DNA of 33,301 bases from an uncultured Hellea sp. Lineage in GTDB: Bacteria; Pseudomonadota; Alphaproteobacteria; Caulobacterales; Maricaulaceae. Shown in pieces: positions 18,853 to 26,814 of the stretch. The notes beneath the pieces are model-generated. The model worked only from the letters and a program-made list of their open reading frames with translations. It was not told the origin of the DNA and did not search any database. The first letter of the stretch is position 1. Every line of letters starts with the position of its first letter. The position numbers and the translations under genes were made by a program. The DNA is taken from assembly GCA_905477785.1 (NCBI GenBank), contig CAJQGR010000037.1, positions 1-33,301 of the forward strand. Direction: 5' to 3'.

Positions 18853-19376
18853 ATCTTATTCAGGCCATTTATCACGGGCAGTATATCTTTTTCCCAAATT
18901 TTATTATTAATTACTCCAACGTGTTTATATTTAATTTGGCCTTGATAATCAATTATGAAGCTTTCCGGCGCACCAGTTACTCCCAATTGAATTGCTAAAG
19001 TACTTTCGTCATCAAAAATTATTTTTTCATAGGGATCGCCATAATATTTAAGCCAATCTATTGCTTTAGCCCTATCGTCTCTCCAGTTCATTCCAATTAG
19101 GTTAATATTTTCATTTTTGGATATTTCCATTAAATATGGGTGCTCTGTAATACATGCTGCACACCAAGACCCAAAGACGTTAACTAAAGAAACCTTATTT
19201 AATAAGTCCTTCTCGGTAACAATACTTTCTTCATCATATAGTTCAGATAAGTTAAAACTAGGGAATTTTTGGTTAATTAATTCAGAGGGGATAGAACTTG
19301 GATCTTTTGTCAATCCAATAGCAAAAAGTAATGAAATAATAAATAAAGTTATTAAAGGTATGAGTGATCTGATCAT
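18849..19376 (-). CDS. ccmG: CcmG/DsbE thiol-disulfide oxidoreductase
   Basis: 175 residues: an N-terminal membrane anchor (about 4-21) and a periplasmic thioredoxin-fold domain with active site WCAAC (C72, C75). The glutamate of TEHP after the active site is typical of the CcmG group, and GAPESFIID contains the cis-Pro loop (GxPE being the CcmG form). It keeps CcmH and apocytochrome c reduced for haem ligation, with electrons normally from DsbD/CcdA, not seen here. The active site residues between the cysteines (Ala-Ala) differ from the more usual Val-Pro or Gly-Pro. The start overlaps ccmF by 4 bases. Confidence 0.94.
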   Translation of the reverse strand: MIRSLIPLITLFIISLLFAIGLTKDPSSIPSELINQKFPSFNLSELYDEESIVTEKDLLNKVSLVNVFGSWCAACITEHPYLMEISKNENINLIGMNWRDDRAKAIDWLKYYGDPYEKIIFDDESTLAIQLGVTGAPESFIIDYQGQIKYKHVGVINNKIWEKDILPVINGLNKI

Positions 19377-21292
19377 AAAATTTCTTGTTTTCTATAGTAA
19401 CTTTTATCGAAAAGTGATACGAAGCCTGCAAGTGACATTAATAATGCACCTATCCATATCCAAGTTACAAATGGGTGGTAGTTTGCTCTAATGATCCATC
19501 CATCTTGACTATTCCCTTCGCTGATAGCAGTAAAAATAGTTGGTCCCATTGTAAAATGAAAACCCGCTTCAGTTGTAACTATATTGCGAGTGGGGTAAAA
19601 TCTTTGTTCAGTTGATAAAGCTTTTATAAAAGCTTTTTTCTTAGTAACATCAATAGTTGCATTGAGGTATTCATAGTTTTTGCGTTTTCCTGTATTAATT
19701 GATGATAATGTGAAGCTATAATCTGCTACATTTAGCTTTTCGCCAACCTTGAGGCGATTTATATTATCTTCAGACCAAACTGACATAAAAACTACTCCAG
19801 CAGTAAAAATTGCAACGCCTAAATGTGCAACTGCAAAACTATATGTTTTAGGTTGCAAACTTTTCCAAGACTTAAAATTTTTGGTCCTGACTTTAATGGC
19901 AATTAATGTCGTTATGGCTAAATATGCTGCAATAGAAAGGCCGAGAGCGCCCCAAAAAGATTTTCCTATTAAGCCCGTAAGGCTGATTATGACTAGCATA
20001 GGTATGGCTATCTTTTTAAATAAAGAAATTATTTGGCCTCCTGAATTTTTATTCCATTTTAGCAATGGCGCAGTTCCCATACATAGTATTAATAAAAGCA
20101 TAATTGGTGTAAATGTTAAATCAAAGTATGGCTTTCCAACGCTTATTTTATCGCCATATATAGCGTCGATGAAAAGTGGATAGAAGGTTCCTATAAAAAC
20201 AGTAATGCACGAGATAACTAACAGTAAGTTGTTAAGAATAAGCCCGCCTTCACGAGAATAGGGTTCGAATTTTAAATGTTTTCTTATGTTTTTTGAACGA
20301 AAGGCATACAACGATAGTGCGCTGCCAGAAACTATAATGAGTAACATTAAAATAAAAATTCCACGTGTTGGATCTGTAGCAAAAGAGTGGACAGACACAA
20401 GAACCCCAGAGCGGACTACAAAAGTACCAACTAGGCAGAGTGAAAATGTACAAATACCTAATAAAACAGTCCAGTCAGCAAGTTTATGTCTTGTGCCTAA
20501 AGTCATTATAGAATGTAGAAGGGCCGTTCCTGCCAACCAAGGCATGAAGCTTACATTTTCGACTGGGTCCCACATCCACCAGCCACCCCAACCAAGTTCA
20601 TAATAAGCCCAAATTGAACCTAGAGTAATACCCAGGGTTAAAAAGCTCCATGATGCCATAACCCATGGTCTTAACCATTTTGCCCACAATGCATCAACTT
20701 TTCCTTCTATGAGCGCTGCTACGGAAAATGAAAATACTACAGAAAAACCAACATAACCTAAGTATAAAATTGGAGGGTGAATTGCTAAACCTGGGTCTTG
20801 TAAAAGAGGGTTCAAGCCCAAACCCTCAACAGGAACTGGATTAATTCTTTGAAATGGGTTTGAAGTGAACAGTATAAATGTAAAAAACCCTACTGCAAGA
20901 ATCCCTTGGATGCCTATTGCGCGCGACTTTAAAAGCAACGGCAGATTTTTTCCAAATAGTACAATTAGTGCGCCATACATTGTGAGTATTAGTGTCCAGA
21001 GTAACATAGACCCCTCATGATTAGCCCAAACACCTGATATTTTGTAAAGTAATGGCTTAAGTGTGTGCGAATGACTTGAAACTAATAAGAGGCTAAAGTT
21101 TGACTCAACAAAAGCTAATATTAAAATCATGAAAGAAAAAAAAGTTAGAGCAAAAACAGTTGTTGCTGTATAGCGACCCGCCCTCATCATACCTTCTGAA
21201 TTTTTGTGAGCACCTATCAACGAGAAGTACCCTTGTGCTAATGACCCATAAAGGGCTAATATTAACATGAAATGAGCTATTTCTTCGAACAT
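19373..21292 (-). CDS. ccmF: CcmF, cytochrome c haem lyase subunit
   Basis: 639 residues from the ATG at 21292, which begins MFEEIAHFML as CcmF proteins usually do; a longer frame starts 17 codons upstream, but I see no support for it. A polytopic protein of the haem-handling family. The tryptophan-rich WWD segment WGGWWMWDPVENVSFMPW is at about 235-252. Conserved periplasmic histidines occur in the HSHTLKPLLYKISGVWANHEGS region, broken here after HSHTLKPLLY, and in ALLHSIM. CcmF takes haem from holo-CcmE and attaches it to apocytochrome c with CcmH/I. No ccmE, ccmA, B, C or D is adjacent, so System I is split in this genome. Divergent from rfbA. Confidence 0.96.
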   Translation of the reverse strand: MFEEIAHFMLILALYGSLAQGYFSLIGAHKNSEGMMRAGRYTATTVFALTFFSFMILILAFVESNFSLLLVSSHSHTLKPLLYKISGVWANHEGSMLLWTLILTMYGALIVLFGKNLPLLLKSRAIGIQGILAVGFFTFILFTSNPFQRINPVPVEGLGLNPLLQDPGLAIHPPILYLGYVGFSVVFSFSVAALIEGKVDALWAKWLRPWVMASWSFLTLGITLGSIWAYYELGWGGWWMWDPVENVSFMPWLAGTALLHSIMTLGTRHKLADWTVLLGICTFSLCLVGTFVVRSGVLVSVHSFATDPTRGIFILMLLIIVSGSALSLYAFRSKNIRKHLKFEPYSREGGLILNNLLLVISCITVFIGTFYPLFIDAIYGDKISVGKPYFDLTFTPIMLLLILCMGTAPLLKWNKNSGGQIISLFKKIAIPMLVIISLTGLIGKSFWGALGLSIAAYLAITTLIAIKVRTKNFKSWKSLQPKTYSFAVAHLGVAIFTAGVVFMSVWSEDNINRLKVGEKLNVADYSFTLSSINTGKRKNYEYLNATIDVTKKKAFIKALSTEQRFYPTRNIVTTEAGFHFTMGPTIFTAISEGNSQDGWIIRANYHPFVTWIWIGALLMSLAGFVSLFDKSYYRKQEIL

Positions 21293-21377
21293 TTCCCGCT
21301 TTAACCTGTAAAGCTTTAGGAAGCAATTGTAGGGGTGTCGCACTTGCGCATTTAAGTAAATTAGATAAAAAGAATAT

Positions 21378-22262
21378 ATGATAAAAGTTTCGAGAAAAGG
21401 AATTATAATTGCTGGGGGAACAGGTACTCGTTTGCACCCTTCTACTATAGCTACTTCAAAGCAATTAATGCCTATTTATGATAAGCCTATGATTTTTTAT
21501 CCTCTCTCTGTACTCATGGAAGCGGGCATTAGAGAAATAATGATTATCACAACCCCGCATGAACAAATAAGTTTTAAAAGGTTATTAGGTGATGGCTCAA
21601 AATGGGGTTTAAACTTCACTTATGGAATTCAAAATACCCCACGAGGAATAGCTGAGGCTTTAATTATAGCCGAAGATTTTTTGAATGGTGATCATTGTGT
21701 ATTAATTTTGGGCGACAACTTTTTTTATGGCGAGACTTTTTCAAGTGGCCTTGAGACAGCTATGTCACTAGAAGAGGGCGCCACAATATTTGGTTATCGA
21801 GTAAATAATCCAAGTAGATATGGTGTAGTGGACTTCGACAAATCTGGACAGGCTTTATCAATAGAAGAAAAACCTCTTATCCCTAAGTCCAATTATGCAG
21901 TCACTGGGTTGTATTTTTATGATGAAAATGCTTCAAAATATGCGCATATGATAACGCCATCTGAACGGCAAGAATTAGAAATTTCTTCTTTAAATCAAAT
22001 ATATCTTTCAAAAGGATTATTAACTGTGAATATTCTGCAAAGCGGGATTACTTGGCTTGATACAGGTACTCATAAGTCACTTTTTGAAGCAGCTCAATTT
22101 GTTAATGTATTGCAATCTCGTCAAGGTATCAGAATATGTTGTCCAGAAGTAATAGCATACAGAAATAACTGGATCACAAAAAGTGATCTTATGGCTCAGG
22201 CAAAAGAATTAGAGAAAAGTGGTTATGGAAATTACTTGATGAAAGTATGCCATACTACTTAA
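21378..22262 (+). CDS. rfbA: Glucose-1-phosphate thymidylyltransferase RfbA/RmlA
   Basis: 294 residues, full length. Makes dTDP-glucose from glucose-1-phosphate and dTTP, the first step to dTDP-rhamnose and other dTDP-sugars of surface polysaccharides. Nucleotide-binding signature GGTGTRLHP is at 13-21, followed by SKQLMPIYDKPMIFYPLSVLM-type sequence; the LILGDNFFYG Asp binds metal, and EEKP and TWLDTGTH are present. rfbB, C and D are not next to it, so the rest of the pathway must lie elsewhere. It stands alone between divergent ccmF (85-base gap) and convergent yggT, whose stop codon it overlaps by 4 bases. Confidence 0.95.
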   Translation: MIKVSRKGIIIAGGTGTRLHPSTIATSKQLMPIYDKPMIFYPLSVLMEAGIREIMIITTPHEQISFKRLLGDGSKWGLNFTYGIQNTPRGIAEALIIAEDFLNGDHCVLILGDNFFYGETFSSGLETAMSLEEGATIFGYRVNNPSRYGVVDFDKSGQALSIEEKPLIPKSNYAVTGLYFYDENASKYAHMITPSERQELEISSLNQIYLSKGLLTVNILQSGITWLDTGTHKSLFEAAQFVNVLQSRQGIRICCPEVIAYRNNWITKSDLMAQAKELEKSGYGNYLMKVCHTT

Positions 22263-22561
22263 GCAAAAATTATATATAATTGTGGTACTAAATACCCACG
22301 TACCCAGCTTAAACCTAAAACAACAACTAAAAATGCCATATCCAAACCACCAAAAGGAGGAACAAACCTGCGAATAGGATCTAAAATTGGGTCACAAATT
22401 TTTCTTATTAAGTTGTAAATTCTTAAAGTAGAATAATTACGCATGTTAATGATATTAAATGCTATCAGCCATGAGAAAATCATATACGCTACAAAAATCC
22501 AGAACAATAATGTTAAAATAGGACTTAAAAGGTAAATTATAAGGGATTGTATAAATGACAT
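22259..22561 (-). CDS. YggT family integral membrane protein
   Basis: 100 residues with two hydrophobic blocks (about 7-35 and 72-96) separated by a conserved amphipathic loop with IRKICDPILDPIRRFVPP, the YggT signature. The biochemical function is not established; family members are linked to osmotic or envelope homeostasis and, in some lineages, to division-associated gene clusters. ATG start is preceded by a GAGAGA purine run. The TAA stop falls inside a TTAA palindrome that also holds the stop codon of rfbA on the other strand. Confidence 0.9.
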   Translation of the reverse strand: MSFIQSLIIYLLSPILTLLFWIFVAYMIFSWLIAFNIINMRNYSTLRIYNLIRKICDPILDPIRRFVPPFGGLDMAFLVVVLGLSWVRGYLVPQLYIIFA

Positions 22562-22719
22562 GTGTCTCTCTATAATTTAAATCAAAAAACCTTATTACTT
22601 TATAAAAACATATCTTGCATTATAAATATATACAAATAATTTAAAATAAACACTTCCCAATAACTTAAAATATTGATTAAGTAACATGCATGAATTTGTA
22701 ATTTTATTTAGGTAAAAAA

Positions 22720-23124
22720 ATGATAGGTTTGGTCATAGTAACACATGGGCTCCTGGCAATAGAGTTAAAACATGCTGCAGAACATGTTGTAGGTCAGCAA
22801 GATAATCTTGAAACTGTTTGCATTGGCCCTGATGATGATATGGAGTTACGAAGAGAGGATATCCGTCTAGCCGTTAAAAAAGTTGACTCCAACAATGGCG
22901 TTATTTTACTCACAGATATGTTTGGCGGAACACCTTCTAATTTAGCCATATCAATGCTTCGTGAGGGCAAGGTTGAAGTTTTAGCTGGAGTGAACCTTCC
23001 TATGTTAATTAAACTTGCAGAAGCACGTAAAGATGCCTCGCTATCTGATGCAGCTCAAAAGGCAAAAGACGCCGGTCAACGTTATATTGCGATTGCTTCG
23101 CAAATATTAGCGGGTAAAACTTGA
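22720..23124 (+). CDS. PTS EIIA component, mannose family, regulatory PTS
   Basis: 134 residues of the EIIA(Man) fold. His9 in the opening MIGLVIVTHG is the expected phosphoryl acceptor, and TDMFGGTPSNLA is the second conserved segment. No EIIB, C or D sugar permease is present, so this is most likely the alphaproteobacterial regulatory EIIA (called PtsM or ManX) that receives phosphate from HPr rather than importing sugar. An AGG 7-8 bases before the ATG is a plausible ribosome-binding site. The stop overlaps the next gene by 4 bases. hprK, rapZ and ptsI, often nearby in relatives, are absent from the window. Confidence 0.92.
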   Translation: MIGLVIVTHGLLAIELKHAAEHVVGQQDNLETVCIGPDDDMELRREDIRLAVKKVDSNNGVILLTDMFGGTPSNLAISMLREGKVEVLAGVNLPMLIKLAEARKDASLSDAAQKAKDAGQRYIAIASQILAGKT

Positions 23125-23417
23125 CTCTGAGTTTGGTAAAAACCGCGACAGTTAAGCTCACTAATAAAAGAGGGCTTCATGCACGTGCTTCGAATAAATT
23201 CATGGAGTGCGTTTTAAAATATAATGCTAAAATCACTGTTCGTAGTCATAATGCTGTTTGTGCTGAAACGGTTGAAGCTGACTCAGTAATGGAGCTTTTG
23301 CTATTAGGTGCTGCCTGTGGTGAAAGAATAACAGTTTCTGCATCTGGTGAAGAAGCAGCGATTGCTATTCGGGCCTTGACCGATCTTGTTAAATCTAAGT
23401 TTGGTGAAACTGAGTGA
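23121..23417 (+). CDS. ptsH: HPr phosphocarrier protein
   Basis: 98 residues starting at TTG in a TTGA overlap with the EIIA stop. The catalytic His20 lies in KRGLHARAS and the second conserved segment, ADSVMELLLLGA, contains Ser55 at the position that HPr kinase phosphorylates in other bacteria. HPr passes phosphate from EI to EIIA proteins. The N-terminus carries about six residues more than typical HPr. The next gene starts at GTG within a GTGA overlap, so three genes are chained by 4-base overlaps using non-ATG starts. Confidence 0.94.
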   Translation: MTLSLVKTATVKLTNKRGLHARASNKFMECVLKYNAKITVRSHNAVCAETVEADSVMELLLLGAACGERITVSASGEEAAIAIRALTDLVKSKFGETE

Positions 23418-23827
23418 GGTTTTTTCAATTTTTATTGTCTCTTTTTATTTTGATAGGTTGCACTAACATAAAGGCTTTTAAACCTGTAAGTCAGTACCCC
23501 CCAGACCCTTGGGTCAAAGGATATGCTAACCCTATTGATTGCATTGGGGGTGAGAACCTAGCCGTAAGTAAATTCGTTCTTCCGGTTTATCCAAGAAGAG
23601 CTTTTAAATCTGGGCGACAAGGGTGGGTCTTGGTAAAGCTTGATGTAAATATGTATGGTGAGACAAAGAATGTCGTGATTGAAAGGTCTCTGCCAGATGG
23701 ACTGTTCGAGGCATCAACAAATAAAGCGATTAAACAATGGATATTTGACCCACCACCAAGTGGTGAAATGAAAAACTGTAGAATACTAATAAAATTTAGA
23801 GCTGGTGAAGTGTCCTTAGGGGGATGA
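23414..23827 (+). CDS. Small lipoprotein with a TonB C-terminal-like domain
   Basis: 137 residues from a GTG that overlaps the ptsH stop by 4 bases. Residues 1-16 look like a lipoprotein signal ending in the lipobox LIGC, with Cys16 as the lipidation site and Thr at +2. Residues about 50-130 match the TonB C-terminal pattern: PVYPRRAFKSGRQGWVLVKL, then a DVN-x-YGET beta turn, and NKAIKQWIFDPPPSG. C43 and C122 could form a disulfide. There is no inner-membrane helix or proline-rich spacer, so it is not a conventional energy-transducing TonB. The function is unknown; periplasmic binding or envelope scaffolding is a guess. Confidence 0.72.
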   Translation: MRFFQFLLSLFILIGCTNIKAFKPVSQYPPDPWVKGYANPIDCIGGENLAVSKFVLPVYPRRAFKSGRQGWVLVKLDVNMYGETKNVVIERSLPDGLFEASTNKAIKQWIFDPPPSGEMKNCRILIKFRAGEVSLGG

Positions 23828-23866
23828 TTGCGATATTGAATTGTAAATTTTTAGTAATTTTATTGT

Positions 23867-23884
23867 TTTAGCTCTAAAGCTAAA
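23867..23884. repeat. 7-bp inverted repeat between convergent genes
   Basis: TTTAGCT and AGCTAAA form a perfect 7-base stem around a CTAA loop, between the lipoprotein gene and the FAD dehydrogenase gene. An imperfect direct repeat, AGCTAAACTCC (23878-23888) and AGCTAACTCC (23895-23904), overlaps it and the dehydrogenase stop codon. No T-run follows the stem on either strand, so it is not a classical intrinsic terminator; an attenuated or Rho-assisted bidirectional terminator is possible. Confidence 0.4.
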
Positions 23885-23896
23885 CTCCATAGGGAG

Positions 23897-25294
23897 CTAA
23901 CTCCTATATAATAACACCCGCGGATTCATTGTGTTGTCCGGGTCTAATGCGTTCTTGATTAATTTAAGCATATTATATTTTACTGGGTCAGATCTTTTAG
24001 CCAATTCTCTTTTTTTCATGACACCAATACCATGCTCTGCTGAAATTGAGCCATTTAGCTCAGTGACAATGTCAAAAACTATTTCCGAAGCATCATCCCA
24101 TTTTTTTAAGAATTTTTCTTTATCAACATTTGGTGGCTGCGATATATTGTAATGAATATTTCCATCTCCAAAATGACCGAAAGCAATTGGTCTGCATCCA
24201 GGTATTAACTTTGTTACTAATTTATCAGCCTTTTTTAAAAAATCTGGAATAAACTCAATTGGTACTGTTATATCAAACTTGATAGACCCTCCTAGAAATT
24301 TTTGTCCAGCTGATATGTTTTCTCTTATGGATAAAATTTCTTTAGATTGAGTTTCATTATGAGCAATAACAGCATCATGTATTATTTTTTTTTCATAAGC
24401 GGTCGATAATAAATTTTCAGCTAGCTCTAAACCCATAGCTTTTGAATCAGAATCCCAATCTATCAAAACATACCAAGGGTATGTTTTCTTGAAGGGGCTC
24501 CTAATCGCTGAGAAATTTTTAGTAACTGCATTCAAGCTTATGTGTGACATTACCTCAAACATACTCATTCTACCACCACAGCGACTATGATCTAATAATT
24601 CGAGTGCCATTTTGGGACTTTGCAAAGCTATTAATGCCCGCTGAGTATGTTTAGGTAATTCAAAAAGCTTTAAACTTGCTGCTGTAATTATACCAAGAGT
24701 ACCTTCAGCCCCTATAAATAAATTTGAAAGATCATATCCAGTATTATCTTTTCTTAAGTTTGTTAATCCATTATATATGTCACCATTAGCTAGAACAGCC
24801 TCCACTCCAAATACCAAATCTCTAGTGGTGCCATATTTTAAAACATGGTTTCCTCCAGCATTCGTGGATAGATTTCCTCCAATAGTGCATGACCCTTGTG
24901 ATGAAAGGAATAATGGAAATTGTTTATTAATATTATTTGCTGCGTTATGAACCTCTTGTAGTGTGGCACCTGCCTCTACAATTATTGAGCTATTTACTTT
25001 ACTAACCTCTCTAATTCTGTTCATTTTGGTCAATGATATCAGCACTTCACCCATTGGAATTTGCCCCCCAACAAGGCCAGTATTTCCTCCTTGTGGTACA
25101 ATTTTAAAGGCATTCTGGCGACAGGCATTTACACACTTGATTACCTCATCAGTAGTTCGTGGTGTTAACATAATGGGAGTGTTGCCATTATATATTTCAC
25201 GCCACTCTTTTAAATGTGGTGCAATTATATTTATATCCTCTGACCAGATGTCTTTTGGGAGCTGTGATTTAAGAGTTGTGATTGATTGTTTCAT
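23897..25294 (-). CDS. FAD-linked 2-hydroxyacid dehydrogenase, D-2-hydroxyglutarate dehydrogenase/GlcD-like
   Basis: 465 residues from the ATG at 25294, which overlaps the tsaC stop by 4 bases; a TTG three codons upstream is the alternative. The N-terminal FAD-binding (PCMH-type) domain covers about 40-215, with PQGGNTGLVGGQIP (67-80) and GTLGIITAASLKLF. The C-terminal FAD-oxidase domain has the family motif GHFGDGNIHYN and SAEHGIGVMKKREL, which contribute His and Glu to substrate and metal binding. Such flavoenzymes oxidise D-2-hydroxyacids (2-hydroxyglutarate, lactate or glycolate) and pass electrons to ETF or quinone. The overall pattern is closest to D-2-hydroxyglutarate dehydrogenases, but the substrate is not provable from sequence. 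Confidence 0.85.
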   Translation of the reverse strand: MKQSITTLKSQLPKDIWSEDINIIAPHLKEWREIYNGNTPIMLTPRTTDEVIKCVNACRQNAFKIVPQGGNTGLVGGQIPMGEVLISLTKMNRIREVSKVNSSIIVEAGATLQEVHNAANNINKQFPLFLSSQGSCTIGGNLSTNAGGNHVLKYGTTRDLVFGVEAVLANGDIYNGLTNLRKDNTGYDLSNLFIGAEGTLGIITAASLKLFELPKHTQRALIALQSPKMALELLDHSRCGGRMSMFEVMSHISLNAVTKNFSAIRSPFKKTYPWYVLIDWDSDSKAMGLELAENLLSTAYEKKIIHDAVIAHNETQSKEILSIRENISAGQKFLGGSIKFDITVPIEFIPDFLKKADKLVTKLIPGCRPIAFGHFGDGNIHYNISQPPNVDKEKFLKKWDDASEIVFDIVTELNGSISAEHGIGVMKKRELAKRSDPVKYNMLKLIKNALDPDNTMNPRVLLYRS

Positions 25295-25872
25295 GAAACC
25301 CAATCTAACTTAATATTTTCCAATTCTTTTAAGGGTATTTTTCCTTCACGGATAACTCTTACACCATCTGTTTTAGTAAAAATTATTGTTGAAGGAATTT
25401 TACCGTGCGTGGGTCCTTCATCAAGAACTCCATCAACTGATGAATTTATAGATGTGTCCGCATCTTTAGGATTTGCTTCTCCTGAACGGTTTGCACTCGT
25501 CAAAGCCAAAGGTTTATTGATAAGAAATTTCCTCCAAGCAACATCTGGGCATCTAAAAGCAATAGTATTATTTAGGTAACATCGTTCATCAAATATATTA
25601 TTTTTGGAGGAAACTATAATCGTGACTGGACCTGGCCAATACATTTTAGCTAATTTTATTGCATATTTATTGAAATCGCCATATTTTTTCGCCTGCTCCA
25701 AATTACATACGCACACTGCAAGAGATTTACTAAAGTTTCTTCCTTTAATTGCGTATATGCGATCGATTGCTTTTGTATCTTCAGCACAGCCTGCGATGCC
25801 GTAAATTGTTTCGGTTGGGAGAATGCAAACGCCTCCAGACCTCTTTAGAATGTTTTTATACTCATTGTACAT
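25291..25872 (-). CDS. tsaC: TsaC/Sua5-type threonylcarbamoyl-AMP synthase
   Basis: 193 residues from the ATG at 25872; an upstream TTG-started extension lacks family sequence and is rejected. The YrdC domain is recognised by the opening ILPTETIYGIAG, the binding segment YAIKGRNFSKSLAV, WPGPVTIIV, AFRCPD and LTSANRSGE. It makes threonylcarbamoyl-adenylate from threonine, bicarbonate and ATP for t6A37 formation, completed by TsaE (encoded at 6749-7174) with TsaB/TsaD. It lacks the extra C-terminal Sua5 domain, so TsaC is the better name. Divergent from lepB; coupled to the dehydrogenase by an ATGA overlap. Confidence 0.92.
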   Translation of the reverse strand: MYNEYKNILKRSGGVCILPTETIYGIAGCAEDTKAIDRIYAIKGRNFSKSLAVCVCNLEQAKKYGDFNKYAIKLAKMYWPGPVTIIVSSKNNIFDERCYLNNTIAFRCPDVAWRKFLINKPLALTSANRSGEANPKDADTSINSSVDGVLDEGPTHGKIPSTIIFTKTDGVRVIREGKIPLKELENIKLDWVS

Positions 25873-26027
25873 AATTTGAACTATAGTACTGAAATTAAAA
25901 GAAAGAAACACTTGTTGAAAAATCAAACTCTTTCATTTAGTTTATTTAATTACTTAAAGACATTCTCTTAACCTTTCGTTTGATTTGAATTACAAGTTAA
26001 ATGCGATCTCTGCTAAAACTCACTTTC

Positions 26028-26034
26028 TAGGAAA
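26028..26034 (+). promoter_or_regulatory. Shine-Dalgarno site deciding the lepB start
   Basis: TAGGAAA ends 4 bases before the ATG at 26039 (AGGA core 6 bases before it). It favours this ATG over a TTG 18 codons upstream that keeps the frame open. Confidence 0.6.
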
Positions 26035-26038
26035 TTTT

Positions 26039-26809
26039 ATGAAAAATGATGGCGTGGATTTTGATAAAAAAAACAAAAAGCCTAGTACTGTTAGATGGAT
26101 TATAAGTGAAATTAAATTTTTTGGACTCATGTCATGTGTGATGTTGGTTTTTTTAACAACAGTTTGGGGTCATTATAAAATACCTTCTGAGTCTATGCAG
26201 CCTACACTCGAGGTTGGTGACCATCTTTATGTATCTAAATTTGCTTATGGATATTCCAGGCACTCAATGGTCTTTAACTTACATAAACTCCCGTTTTTGA
26301 AAAATGGAAAACTTTTTAGTAAGTTGCCAAAGCGAGGTGATATAGCTGTATTTCGTAATCCTCAATCTGATATTATTATGATTAAACGCGTTATAGGATT
26401 GCCAGGAGATAAAATTTTCTTGAAAGAGGGCCGCCTTTTTATAAATGATAAGCTTGTTAAAAGAAAAAATGCCATCGATTTTTTTTATAGGGAGCACAAA
26501 GGTTCTATTGTCAATGTGAAGAAGTATGATGAGATATTATTAGATTCAAATAAAGTTTACTCAATATATGAAAGAGACGATGAGGGGCCACTCGATATAA
26601 CAGAAGAATTTATAGTCCCTGATGGGAAAATCTTTTTCATGGGAGATAATAGAGATAATTCACTGGATAGCAGGGCTTATGGAGGTCCAGGTTACGTTCC
26701 TCTTGACCATTTAATTGGTAGGGCTGAAATTATTATGTTTTCTTTTAAAAAATGTAAAAAGGAAGAAAATTTAGTTTGTCCACCTTTTCGTTTAATGAAA
26801 AGAATTTAA
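26039..26809 (+). CDS. lepB: Signal peptidase I LepB
   Basis: 256 residues from the ATG at 26039. A charged cytoplasmic N-terminus is followed by one membrane helix (about 26-43) and the periplasmic catalytic domain. The nucleophile Ser52 is in IPSESMQPTL, the general base Lys116 in IIMIKRVIGLPGD, and box E reads GDNRDNSLDSRAYG. Together they form the Ser-Lys dyad that removes signal peptides from exported proteins. The family often sits with rnc and acpS; neither is here. The 166-base gap to divergent tsaC should hold promoters for both, but I could not identify convincing boxes. The stop is 5 bases from the convergent aminotransferase stop. Confidence 0.95.
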   Translation: MKNDGVDFDKKNKKPSTVRWIISEIKFFGLMSCVMLVFLTTVWGHYKIPSESMQPTLEVGDHLYVSKFAYGYSRHSMVFNLHKLPFLKNGKLFSKLPKRGDIAVFRNPQSDIIMIKRVIGLPGDKIFLKEGRLFINDKLVKRKNAIDFFYREHKGSIVNVKKYDEILLDSNKVYSIYERDDEGPLDITEEFIVPDGKIFFMGDNRDNSLDSRAYGGPGYVPLDHLIGRAEIIMFSFKKCKKEENLVCPPFRLMKRI

Positions 26810-26814
26810 AATCT

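Noticed and set aside
21293-21343. Longer ccmF with 17 extra N-terminal residues
   Set aside because: CcmF proteins typically begin with the sequence found at the ATG at 21292; the extension occupies most of the short divergent promoter region.
25873-25926. Longer tsaC from a TTG start
   Set aside because: The added residues are not part of the YrdC domain, and the ATG at 25872 fits the family start.
25985-26038. Longer lepB from a TTG start
   Set aside because: The ATG at 26039 has a good ribosome-binding site and gives the expected short cytoplasmic N-terminus.
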